From assembly GCA_046259385.1 (NCBI GenBank), contig JBJYWI010000006.1, positions 1-64,000 on the forward strand: a stretch of 64,000 bases of DNA, written 5' to 3'. This document shows positions 42,049 through 52,873 of this stretch, piece by piece. The position numbers and the translations under genes are program-made. This DNA comes from CAVWDI01 sp046259385 (GTDB taxonomy: Bacteria > Chloroflexota > Anaerolineae > Anaerolineales > UBA4823). The notes under the pieces are model-generated. The model was not told the DNA's origin. It was given only the letters and a program-made list of their open reading frames with translations, and did not search any database. Position 1 is the first letter of the stretch; each line of letters begins with the position of its first letter.

Positions 42049-45024
42049 TTACTTCGCCGGTGTAAAAACTGCATCCTTATCGCAGATAAACGGTCGCAGG
42101 TACTGCCCGGTGTAAGAATCATCCCGTTCGCAGATTTCTTCCGGAGTGCCCTGCGCCACTACCTCTCCGCCCCGGTCGCCTCCTTCCGGTCCAAGATCAA
42201 TAAGATGGTCAGCAACCTTGATGATGTCCAGATTGTGTTCGATAATCAAAACTGTATTGCCGCCTTCAACCAGACGCTGGAGCACCTCGATTAATTTGTG
42301 CACATCCGCGGCGTGTAAACCGACTGACGGCTCGTCCAGCACGTAAAGAGTCCTTCCAGTTGACCGTTTTGAGAGTTCGCGGGCAAGCTTCACCCGCTGG
42401 GCTTCGCCGCCGGATAAAGTTGGGGCGGGCTGTCCGATCCGGATGTACCCGAGACCTACATCCTGCAGGGTCTGCAGCCGGTTGACCATCTTGGGAAAAG
42501 CTTCAAATACCTCCAGGGCTCTGTCCACGGTCATGTCCAGCACCTCGGCAATATTAAAATCCTTAAACCTGACCTGCAGCGTTTCACGGTTGAAGCGTGC
42601 CCTGTTACACACATCGCAGGGGACATATACATCCGGCAGGAACTGCATCTCAATTCGCAATTGACCCTGACCCTGGCAAGCTTCGCAGCGCCCGCCGTGT
42701 ACATTGAATGAAAACCGACCCGGTTTATACCCCCTGATCTTGCTCTCCGGCAGCTCTGCGAACAAGCTGCGCACATGGTCAAACAAACCGGTATACGTGC
42801 CGGGATTGGAGCGCGGCGTGCGCCCGATCGGCGTCTGATCGATGTTGATCACTTTATCCAGATATTCCAAGCCCTCAATTGAATCATGCTCACCGGGCTG
42901 GATTTTCGCCCGGTTAAGTGCCCGCGCCAGGGCTTTGTACAGAATCTCAACCATCAGTGTTGACTTGCCCGAACCGGACACCCCCGTTATACAAACCAGC
43001 TTTCCGAGCGGGATATCCACATCGATATTTTTTAAATTGTTCTGGCGCGCCCCGATAATGCTGATTTTGTTTCCATTTCCGCCTCTCCGTTCAGATGGAA
43101 TTGGTACTTTCAATTTGCCGGTTAGGTACGCGCCGGTAAGTGATTCTTCACATGCTAGAATGGCATCCAGCGCGCCCTCGCAGACCACTTCCCCTCCGTG
43201 TTCTCCCGCCCGGGGACCCAAGTCAACAACCCAATCAGAGGTGCGGATTGTATCTGAATCGTGTTCGACAACCAGGACCGTGTTTCCCAGGTCGCGCAAA
43301 CCCTCCAGGGTGCCCAGCAAGCGCTTATTATCCCTCGGGTGCAGTCCGATCGACGGCTCGTCCAGCACATACAGCACCCCCATCAACCTTGAACCAATCT
43401 GTGTCGCAAGGCGAATGCGCTGCGCCTCGCCCCCGGAGAGAGATCCAGCCGTGCGGTCGAGGGTAAGGTAATCCAATCCCACATCAACCAGGAAACCCAG
43501 CCTGTCCTGGATCTCCTTCAGAACCCGCTCCGCGATCAACCGCTGGCGAGCATTCAGAGACGAATCTTCCCCCCCCAGGTTTTTCGCCCACTCCAGCGTT
43601 CGCATGACGGGCCAGTGCGTCACTTCAATGATATTCCTGTCTGCAACAGTAACCGATAGAGCTTCCCTTCGCAATCGCGAACCATTGCAGCTAGGACATA
43701 TCTGCTCGCTCATATATTCAGAGAGCTTTTCGCGGATATACTCGGAACTGGTCTCTTTATAACGGCGCTGGAGATTGCTGACCACCCCTTCAAAAGTGGT
43801 CTGAAAAGTCGCCTGGCGTCCCTCCCGGTTCCGGTAGTGAACCGTAATTCGTTTTCCCCTTGTGCCGTACAGAACAAGGTCAAGTTCATTCTTTTTTAAA
43901 TCCCGCACCGGCTTGTCAAGGTCGATGTCGTATTCATTAGCCATGGCGTTTAAAGTCTGCCAGTAATAACCGCCTTCTTCACGCGGCCCGCTCCACTCAG
44001 TCGCTGCAATCGCGCCTTCCGCAAACGATAGGCTGGTATCCGGGATCAACAGTTCCGGGTCGATTTCAAGCTTGCCCCCCAGTCCCTGGCACTCAGGGCA
44101 GGCGCCGTGCGGGGTATTGAAAGAGAAGGTGCGGGGTTCGATCTCTGTCAAGATTGACCCATGTTCAGGGCAGGCGAGGTGCTCAGAAAATCCCAGGTCC
44201 TTCCCCGAGATTTCGCTCCTCTCCGGTGTTTCAACACCCTCAGGAGGCATTCCATATAATTGTTCGACGTCATCAGATGGGTTCATCCAGTGGATGGTTA
44301 CATATCCATCTCCAAACTTCAATGCCGTTTCAATCGAATCAGTCAACCGGGACCGTGCAGATGCAGCGTCCTTCTCATCCTCCAGGCGCTGGATGATCAA
44401 ACGGTCAACCACTGCCTCAACCGTGTGATTTTTATACCGGTCTAACTCGATGTCTTCATCCAGTTCATACACCTTTCCATCCACCCTTGCCCGCACAAAA
44501 CCCGATTTCTGGATCTCCTCCAGCACCGACTTATGGGTACCTTTACGGCCGCGCACCAGCGGGGATAAAATCAACAGGCGGGCGCCTTCTGGAAGGTTTT
44601 CAATCCTGTCAACAATCTCCTGGGCTGACTGTCTTGTCACAACCCTTCCACAGTCGGGACAGTGTGGGATACCAGCCCGGGCATATAGCAACCGCAGGTA
44701 ATCATAGACCTCCGTGACCGTGCCGACCGTCGAGCGCGGGTTATGAGATGTACCTTTCTGATCGATGGAGACCGCCGGCGACAATCCATCAATATAATCC
44801 ACATCCGGCTTTTCCATCTGACCGAGAAACTGCCGGGCGTAGGCTGATAGGGACTCGACGTAACGCCTCTGACCCTCAGCAAAAATGGTGTCAAAAGCCA
44901 GTGAAGATTTTCCAGAGCCAGAAAGCCCGGTTATAACCACAAACTTATCGCGTGGTATAACCACACTGATGTTTTTTAAATTGTGCTCACGCGCCCCAAC
45001 TACCCGAATAACTTTTTCAGACAT
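42049..45024 (-). CDS. uvrA: Excinuclease ABC subunit A
   Basis: This is the damage-recognition ATPase of nucleotide excision repair. Two ABC modules carry Walker A GLSGSGKSS and GVSGSGKST and the signatures LSGGEAQR (twice). Zinc-module Cys pairs include CPDCGRVV, CPSCNGSRLRRE and CEACQGQGQLRIEMQFLPDVYVPCDVC. The UvrB-binding and insertion domains lie between. The 991 residues are on the long side for UvrA (usually about 940). It is alone on its strand, and a LexA-type box was not recognised in the upstream gap. Confidence 0.98.
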   Translation of the reverse strand: MSEKVIRVVGAREHNLKNISVVIPRDKFVVITGLSGSGKSSLAFDTIFAEGQRRYVESLSAYARQFLGQMEKPDVDYIDGLSPAVSIDQKGTSHNPRSTVGTVTEVYDYLRLLYARAGIPHCPDCGRVVTRQSAQEIVDRIENLPEGARLLILSPLVRGRKGTHKSVLEEIQKSGFVRARVDGKVYELDEDIELDRYKNHTVEAVVDRLIIQRLEDEKDAASARSRLTDSIETALKFGDGYVTIHWMNPSDDVEQLYGMPPEGVETPERSEISGKDLGFSEHLACPEHGSILTEIEPRTFSFNTPHGACPECQGLGGKLEIDPELLIPDTSLSFAEGAIAATEWSGPREEGGYYWQTLNAMANEYDIDLDKPVRDLKKNELDLVLYGTRGKRITVHYRNREGRQATFQTTFEGVVSNLQRRYKETSSEYIREKLSEYMSEQICPSCNGSRLRREALSVTVADRNIIEVTHWPVMRTLEWAKNLGGEDSSLNARQRLIAERVLKEIQDRLGFLVDVGLDYLTLDRTAGSLSGGEAQRIRLATQIGSRLMGVLYVLDEPSIGLHPRDNKRLLGTLEGLRDLGNTVLVVEHDSDTIRTSDWVVDLGPRAGEHGGEVVCEGALDAILACEESLTGAYLTGKLKVPIPSERRGGNGNKISIIGARQNNLKNIDVDIPLGKLVCITGVSGSGKSTLMVEILYKALARALNRAKIQPGEHDSIEGLEYLDKVINIDQTPIGRTPRSNPGTYTGLFDHVRSLFAELPESKIRGYKPGRFSFNVHGGRCEACQGQGQLRIEMQFLPDVYVPCDVCNRARFNRETLQVRFKDFNIAEVLDMTVDRALEVFEAFPKMVNRLQTLQDVGLGYIRIGQPAPTLSGGEAQRVKLARELSKRSTGRTLYVLDEPSVGLHAADVHKLIEVLQRLVEGGNTVLIIEHNLDIIKVADHLIDLGPEGGDRGGEVVAQGTPEEICERDDSYTGQYLRPFICDKDAVFTPAK

Positions 45025-45479
45025 TGAACCTCATTTACTCTAAACAATCATCCTTTCAAATTAATCCAAGGCGCTTGATCGTGAAGATGAAACGTCGATC
45101 AATCCAATTGATTGCATAAATACTTCATTCCGCAAGAATCTCGTTGTTTAGCCGTAACCCTGCATTATAGCACAAATGTTTTATTTATTACCCTGCCAGA
45201 AATGGATAATAGGCAAAACTATATTATACCAACCCGGGACCATTCGCTCCAAAATCGAATATTGATGATGCATTCTATTGGTAAAAATTATCAAGAAGGG
45301 ACATAAGCACCGCGTTTTTCTACACTCGAGCTGTAACAAGTGGAAATCCATAATATTCATCTTCCTGAATTCGCATATAATAGACCTCAAGTTGGTTTTA
45401 ATCCGGCTGTTATTTGGGGTAACCAGGAGATATAAATCCAGCTGAAATTCCCAGTTTTTTCTTCCAGGAGGAGGTAAGG
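45025..45479. other. Divergent intergenic region, uvrA to SH3 lipoprotein
   Basis: No gene is supported in these 455 bases. They should hold promoters in both directions. TATAAT at 45375-45380 (plus) and its complement at 45164-45169 (minus) are -10 candidates without good -35 partners. AGGAGGAGGT at 45466-45475 is the strong ribosome site for the lipoprotein. No known operator was recognised. Confidence 0.45.
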
Positions 45480-46364
45480 ATGAAAGACTTAAAAAAACGC
45501 AGCAGATCTTTGTTCCTGTTTGGTTGTGTTCTGCTCTCTGTTTCACTTGCCTGCAGCATTTTTGGCGGATCTTCAGAAGAGGAGGATCTACGCGGAACCC
45601 AGATTGCTCTTGCGGTTACTGCAACTGCGCTTCAGGCTGCCGCGAATCAGCCGGCTCAAACCCAACAGTCGGTAGAACCGCCCCAGGAGACAGAGCCGCC
45701 CGAACCTGAACAGCCAGTCGAGACCGAACCGCCGGCTCCGGCTGAACCCAGCGCGCCGACCATCAGCGCCAGCGTAAACACGAACTGCCGTAAAGGGCCC
45801 AGCCAGGATTATGAGGTCCTGGGTTACCTGTTGAAAAATCAGACTTCAACAGTTGTGGGAAAGGACGAGTCCGGCAACTGGTGGGTTATCGAAAATCCCG
45901 ATAAACCCGGTGAAAAATGCTGGGTCTGGTCGGAGACGACCACTGTCACCGGTGATACCAGCGCTATACCGGAAATTGAACCCCCTCCCCTGCCGGATGT
46001 CGAAGTCGCGGTTGGATTTTCAACATTTACAATGTGCGGCACTGAACCGGCACTCTATTTTCAGATCGACAACAGCAGCGGACCGGATCTTGAATCTGTT
46101 AGGTTAACGATCCAAGATTTGACCGAAGGCGATACCGTTTTTGGTCCTGAACAGAGCAACAGCCCATTTCTTGGATCAGACAGCGACTGCCCGCCCGGGG
46201 TAGGCACCCTGCCTGCAGGAGCGGTTGGCTACATCGCGGGTAAAGTAACCCGTCTAAGCCTTCCAGCTTCGATGATGCAGGCTACTATAAAAGTATGCAC
46301 CCAGGAGAATCTTGCAGGTTCTTGCGGAGAAAAAACGATTCAATTCACCATGCCCGCCCCATAG
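45480..46364 (+). CDS. Lipoprotein with bacterial SH3 domain, first of tandem pair
   Basis: This is an exported lipoprotein: a Lys/Arg start, a hydrophobic core and lipobox LACS (Cys about 25). A Pro/Glu-rich linker follows (about 60-95). A bacterial SH3-like module spans about 98-155 (SASVNTNCRKGPSQDYEVLGYLLKNQ... NWWVIENPDKPGEKCWVW). The C-terminal 120 residues are a beta-rich unit with paired Cys (TMCGTEPALYFQIDNSSG) that recurs in the next protein. SH3b modules usually bind cell-wall or surface polymers. The function is unknown. The next gene is 15 bases away and clearly related. Confidence 0.82.
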   Translation: MKDLKKRSRSLFLFGCVLLSVSLACSIFGGSSEEEDLRGTQIALAVTATALQAAANQPAQTQQSVEPPQETEPPEPEQPVETEPPAPAEPSAPTISASVNTNCRKGPSQDYEVLGYLLKNQTSTVVGKDESGNWWVIENPDKPGEKCWVWSETTTVTGDTSAIPEIEPPPLPDVEVAVGFSTFTMCGTEPALYFQIDNSSGPDLESVRLTIQDLTEGDTVFGPEQSNSPFLGSDSDCPPGVGTLPAGAVGYIAGKVTRLSLPASMMQATIKVCTQENLAGSCGEKTIQFTMPAP

Positions 46365-46379
46365 AACAAAAGAAAGGAC

Positions 46380-47270
46380 ATGACCCCCAAACAAATACTA
46401 TGGGCTGTGATCCTGGTGCTGGTTGCAGTGATCATCTGCCTGATTGTCGGGTTCGGCGCATACATCTATTTAAACCAGCGCGGGCAAACAAATCAAGGCG
46501 GGCCAACAAGCACCACTCTGGTATTGACCGCAAACGCCCTATCTCTCAGGCAAACCGCCGCTGCGGGTCAACCAGCCCCTGTCGAAGAGACCCAGCAGGT
46601 TCCGGAAGTCACCCAGGAAGGCAGTCAACCAGCCATAACCGAACCTCTATCGGATGTGCCCACGATCAGCGCCGATGAAAACACCAACTGCCGCCTCGGC
46701 CCCAGCCAACTGTACGACATTGTTGGTTACCTGCTGACCAATCAGGAATCAATTGTCGCCGGGCGCAATTCTGAAAGCAACTGGTGGTACATTGAGAACC
46801 CCGCAAAACCAGGCGCTTTCTGTTGGGTGTGGGGTGGGACAACCAGTGTGCAGGGAGAGACAAGTGCCCTTGAGGTAGTTGAACCCCCGCCCCCGCCTGA
46901 AAACCCGGAGATTGCATTCGGGGCTGCCTTCACCAGAGTACTGTTGTGCGATGGCTCTTCCGCAGCCATGATTCAGGTTATCAATACTGGACAGACTCCC
47001 TTTGAATCCGTCAGGGTCAATATTCAAAATCTTGACACGGACGTCGCAAACACAGGGACTCTTTTTCCCAATACACCATTCACACAGTCCGCCTCGGTTT
47101 GCCCTCCCGGTGAAACCACCCTGCTTCCTGGTGAAGGGGCGTATATTGGCTCGGCTTTTTCCGGTATGTCCCCGGTTACCAACACGTACAAAGCCACCAT
47201 CACTTTATGCACTGAAGACAACAACCTGGGTGAATGTGTGGTCCAGGTATTGGAATTCGATCACCCCTAA
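46380..47270 (+). CDS. Membrane-anchored SH3-domain protein, second of tandem pair
   Basis: This is a paralogue of the preceding protein, differing in its anchor. The N-terminus is an uncleaved membrane helix (QILWAVILVLVAVIICLIVGFGAYIYL) rather than a lipobox. The linker is shorter; the SH3-like module (about 98-160: ADENTNCRLGPSQLYDIVGYLLTNQESIV) and the C-terminal Cys-paired beta unit (RVLLCDGSSAAMIQVINTGQTPFESVRVNIQNL) match block by block. The pair looks like a local duplication followed by a change of anchoring. The function is unknown. Confidence 0.82.
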   Translation: MTPKQILWAVILVLVAVIICLIVGFGAYIYLNQRGQTNQGGPTSTTLVLTANALSLRQTAAAGQPAPVEETQQVPEVTQEGSQPAITEPLSDVPTISADENTNCRLGPSQLYDIVGYLLTNQESIVAGRNSESNWWYIENPAKPGAFCWVWGGTTSVQGETSALEVVEPPPPPENPEIAFGAAFTRVLLCDGSSAAMIQVINTGQTPFESVRVNIQNLDTDVANTGTLFPNTPFTQSASVCPPGETTLLPGEGAYIGSAFSGMSPVTNTYKATITLCTEDNNLGECVVQVLEFDHP

Positions 47271-47533
47271 ATTGATCTCACCAAACAAGCCAGGTTTCTA
47301 CTGCATTCCCAGAAAGAGTGCTGCTCCTTCACTATTGAACCCTGTACTTGTTTCGCCTGCCCCAGTTGTATTCAACCCAAATACTATAAATGAGGAGCAG
47401 CGTTACATCCACTCCTGTCATTTCCGCGGCTGGTGTAAATGCCTGCTTCAGAACCCCTTGCAACCCTGCGGGTATGTTAGAGGCGAAACTTTCTTTTTAC
47501 GTTCAAATTCTTCACCGGGTTTATAATTCATCC

Positions 47534-49219
47534 ATGCCCGATTCACCCATTGGCAGGAAAACTGTGGTCGGTTTGATCATTATTCTGGCTGGATTGGCGG
47601 TATTGTTGGCACTGCCCAGATTCATTGCACCGGGAAGATTCGTCACCGCCGATGAACCGAGCTGGGGGAAAAGGTCAGCAAACTTCTTCTATGCAATCTC
47701 GCATGGGGATTACGCTTCTACCTACCAGTCCGGTCATCCGGGTGTCACCACTTACTGGATTGGCTCCGCTGCCTACAAGCTCCGGTTTCCGAAGTATAGC
47801 CGGGTGGGGCAAACTTCACTCGGCGACACAAAACTGCTCGAACTTTTTAGGAGGCACGGACCGCCATTAATTCAGGTTCTGTCCACTGCCCGGACTATTC
47901 AGGCAGCCGTTATTATTTTTACTCTGCTGGTCAGTTTTTTTTACGCCAGTTCTGTTTTTAATTTCTGGTACGCCTTACCCGGCTTTTTTATCATTGCCCT
48001 TGACCCTTTCCACATAGCCCACTCGCGCGTCTTCCATACCAACGGGTTGATCAGCAGTTTTCTATTCCTGGCTCTGCTCTCCTACCTGTTCTTCCTGAAA
48101 GAAAACCGCTGGCATGGGTTGATTGTTTCAAGTATTGCTACAAGCTTGGCTATCTTAACCGTAACACAGGGGTTGATTTTCCTTCCGGTAATTGGTCTGA
48201 TCACTTTTCTGGAATTCTGGATGCACAGGAGCAGCCTGGAAGAACCTTGGCTTAGAAATGCCTCCAAAAAATATTTATTCCCATTTATTTTCTGGATCGC
48301 ATTAATTGGAATAGTCTTCTTCCTCCTCTGGCCGGCCATGTGGGTTTCTCCCCTTGATTCGATAGCTTACCTGTTCAACGACACATTCAAGGCAACAGTC
48401 GGGGTTATTAATGTAAGTGAAAACGCACAAGGATCCTCATCAACAAATCCGGTGTTGTTCTACATCAAAGCTTTTCTATGGCGTAGTACCATCCTGGTCT
48501 GGATCGGTTGTAGTCTGACTTTGTTTTATATCTTACGGAAAAATCCCCCTTCCCTAGTGCGTGCACAGCGAAAAAATGTAATCTATTTGATTCTTTTTGT
48601 GATTATCTTCACCTTGGTAATGAGTTTGGGCGCAAAAAAATACGACCGCTACCTCCTCCCTGTTTTTCCGCCATTGGATCTAATTGCCGGAATCGGCTGG
48701 ATTGTCGCTGCAGATTGGTTGAATACTCGATTTTTTAACCTGCAGTCGAATTTAATGCGTTACGGTACCATCGCGATTCTGCTGTTTGTACAGCTCATGG
48801 TGATCATCCCGCACCACCCGTATTACCTGACCTATTTCAATCCAATTTTGGGAAGTCCTGAAGAAGTGATCAGGGACAACATGGATACTGGCTGGGGTGA
48901 AGGTCTCAGCGAGGCTGCTATTTACCTACGCCAGAAACCAGAAATTCAGGACAACAGGGTGATCGCCTGGTTCCCGCTGGCCTTTAACTGGTACAGCGCC
49001 TCGCTGGGCTTTACCGCCGACCCCATATATCTGGATAATGAAATCAGTGATTGGCGCCTCAAGGATTATTTATCCGCAGATTATGCGGTGATTTATATCA
49101 ATCAGTGGCAGCGCAATTATCCAAAAAAGCTGATGGATCACCTGGAAAATCTCTCCCCGGAACACACCGTCAGTATCAACGGTATAGATTATGTCAGAAT
49201 TTACAACCTGAATAAATAA
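47534..49219 (+). CDS. GT-C family glycosyltransferase (PMT/ArnT-like)
   Basis: This is an integral-membrane glycosyltransferase that would move a sugar from a lipid-phosphate carrier to an extracytoplasmic acceptor. After the first helix, the acidic loop motif FVTADEPSWGKR carries the catalytic Asp-Glu of the PMT/ArnT fold, and HPGVTTYWIG follows. About ten further hydrophobic helices and a C-terminal soluble part (about 455-561) complete it. The acceptor and sugar are unknown; surface glycan or protein glycosylation are options. ATG 47534 is chosen since it directly precedes the first helix; an upstream in-frame start at 47390 adds unlike sequence. Confidence 0.85.
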   Translation: MPDSPIGRKTVVGLIIILAGLAVLLALPRFIAPGRFVTADEPSWGKRSANFFYAISHGDYASTYQSGHPGVTTYWIGSAAYKLRFPKYSRVGQTSLGDTKLLELFRRHGPPLIQVLSTARTIQAAVIIFTLLVSFFYASSVFNFWYALPGFFIIALDPFHIAHSRVFHTNGLISSFLFLALLSYLFFLKENRWHGLIVSSIATSLAILTVTQGLIFLPVIGLITFLEFWMHRSSLEEPWLRNASKKYLFPFIFWIALIGIVFFLLWPAMWVSPLDSIAYLFNDTFKATVGVINVSENAQGSSSTNPVLFYIKAFLWRSTILVWIGCSLTLFYILRKNPPSLVRAQRKNVIYLILFVIIFTLVMSLGAKKYDRYLLPVFPPLDLIAGIGWIVAADWLNTRFFNLQSNLMRYGTIAILLFVQLMVIIPHHPYYLTYFNPILGSPEEVIRDNMDTGWGEGLSEAAIYLRQKPEIQDNRVIAWFPLAFNWYSASLGFTADPIYLDNEISDWRLKDYLSADYAVIYINQWQRNYPKKLMDHLENLSPEHTVSINGIDYVRIYNLNK

Positions 49220-49227
49220 ATCTGGAC

Positions 49228-49737
49228 CTAATTGCCTTCCGACCAGGTTTTGTACGCTGTTTCAATCGCAGACGCCAGTTCTTCCGCCCGCCGCGAGCCA
49301 ATCAGAACAATCCGACCGTCCTTTAAAACAAGTTCCACCCCGCAGTTACCGCTGATATTATATGCCCGGTTATTCCCCAGGCCGCGTAATCCCCAGCCCC
49401 CGTATTCTCCCAGCGGCGAATAGGTGCGCGCTTTGAATCGGGCGATCTGTTCTAATGGGATAACCCGCCGGGTGAACGGGCGGAAATATATCTCCACTGA
49501 ATCCGCGGATACTGTTACCACCAGTTTCACGGACAGGATAAAAAGCGGAAGTCCGATCCCGGTCAACAACCAAACAAGTACAACCATCCAATCCGGACCA
49601 GGGTTTATCCCATAGGGCTGGCCGATTACAATCTGCTGGAAAAATCCCCACCAGCCAAGCACAATCCCGATCATAACCAGCATCCAGACCCACCACTGGC
49701 TTATTTTCTGTTCTTCATGGAAATTTAGATGCATCAT
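49228..49737 (-). CDS. Membrane protein with PH-like domain
   Basis: Two hydrophobic helices (about 15-37 and 47-70) precede a soluble part that resembles bacterial PH-like domains (VSADSVEIYFRPFTRRVIPLEQIARFKARTYSPL, then GVELVLKDGRIVLIGSRRAEELASAIETAY). Its 169 residues fit the DUF6141-like group, with no known activity. It overlaps the SdpI-like gene by 23 bases, so the two are translated together. The gene runs convergently to the glycosyltransferase. Confidence 0.7.
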   Translation of the reverse strand: MMHLNFHEEQKISQWWVWMLVMIGIVLGWWGFFQQIVIGQPYGINPGPDWMVVLVWLLTGIGLPLFILSVKLVVTVSADSVEIYFRPFTRRVIPLEQIARFKARTYSPLGEYGGWGLRGLGNNRAYNISGNCGVELVLKDGRIVLIGSRRAEELASAIETAYKTWSEGN

Positions 49738-50098
49738 TTTGTTCTAATTCCTTTTCCAGATACTTGATATAACGCCAGATCAACAGTAAGATCAAAACGA
49801 CCCCTGTGATTAATATAACAACCATACAATACGAATAAATCTCTTCATCAAATCCTAATTGCAAAATAACAGATAACATAGGCAGTAATACCCCTACCTC
49901 CAGCACTGCAACCCCATAAGCCAGCAATAGTTTACCTCCAAAGCGGTTCGCCGGGTACCAGATGCGGGTGTTATTGAGAGTTAGCGTGAAACGGAAACCA
50001 TACCAGCGATTGGGTTTCACATACTCCAATATGAGCGGGATTGATAGAGCGATTAACAAAATCCCAATCCCGGCAAATAAAATGAACTGGGTGGTCAT
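49715..50098 (-). CDS. SdpI-family small membrane protein
   Basis: This 127-residue protein has three or four helices and the block YVKPNRWYGFRFTLTLNNTRIWYPANRFGGKLLL, which is characteristic of the SdpI/YhfL family. B. subtilis SdpI gives immunity to the SdpC toxin and sequesters a repressor; most family members have no known role. No toxin gene or SdpR-like repressor gene was seen beside it. It is coupled to the PH-domain membrane protein by overlap. Confidence 0.8.
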   Translation of the reverse strand: MTTQFILFAGIGILLIALSIPLILEYVKPNRWYGFRFTLTLNNTRIWYPANRFGGKLLLAYGVAVLEVGVLLPMLSVILQLGFDEEIYSYCMVVILITGVVLILLLIWRYIKYLEKELEQNDASKFP

Positions 50099-50154
50099 AA
50101 TCTGGACACCGAAAATTCTCCCAAAACAATTATAGCGGGTACCGTGGATAAGAA

Positions 50155-50190
50155 AAAATACCCCGGCATTTAGCTTGCCGGGGCATAAAA
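50155..50190 (-). terminator. Intrinsic terminator after clpC
   Basis: CCCCGGCA (50161-50168) and TGCCGGGG (50176-50183) form a perfect 8-bp stem with a seven-base loop. On the minus strand it is followed by TATTTTTTCTT, a good T-tract, about 23 bases past the clpC stop. Confidence 0.85.
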
Positions 50191-50205
50191 CTCACCTTTC
50201 CAGAA

Positions 50206-52692
<2,487 letters not shown>

Positions 52693-52763
52693 TTTTTATC
52701 TATCCTTTACTAATTCTGCTTACCTTTAATTAATCACACCAGTTGGTGCAATAATCTCGCCAT

Positions 52764-52781
52764 AATTTGTACAGACAAATT
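52764..52781. promoter_or_regulatory. Palindrome upstream of clpC, candidate operator
   Basis: AATTTGT (52764-52770), spacer ACAG, ACAAATT (52775-52781) is a perfect 7-4-7 inverted repeat, 72 bases ahead of the clpC start. It is neither CIRCE nor a CtsR direct repeat. The regulator is unknown. Confidence 0.4.
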
Positions 52782-52873
52782 GGTGGAAAATTCGTTTTGG
52801 CATTATAACATTTGGGTTGTTTGCAACACGCTAGCAGGACATTAGAAATTTATATAAAAGATCCAGGAAGTTA

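Noticed and set aside
42842..43471. 209-codon plus-strand ORF opposite uvrA
   Set aside because: It lies wholly antisense to conserved UvrA motifs and is Ser/Pro/Arg-rich, as shadows are.
47002..47526. 174-codon ORF overlapping the second SH3 protein
   Set aside because: It is in another frame of a supported gene, with no ribosome site or domain.
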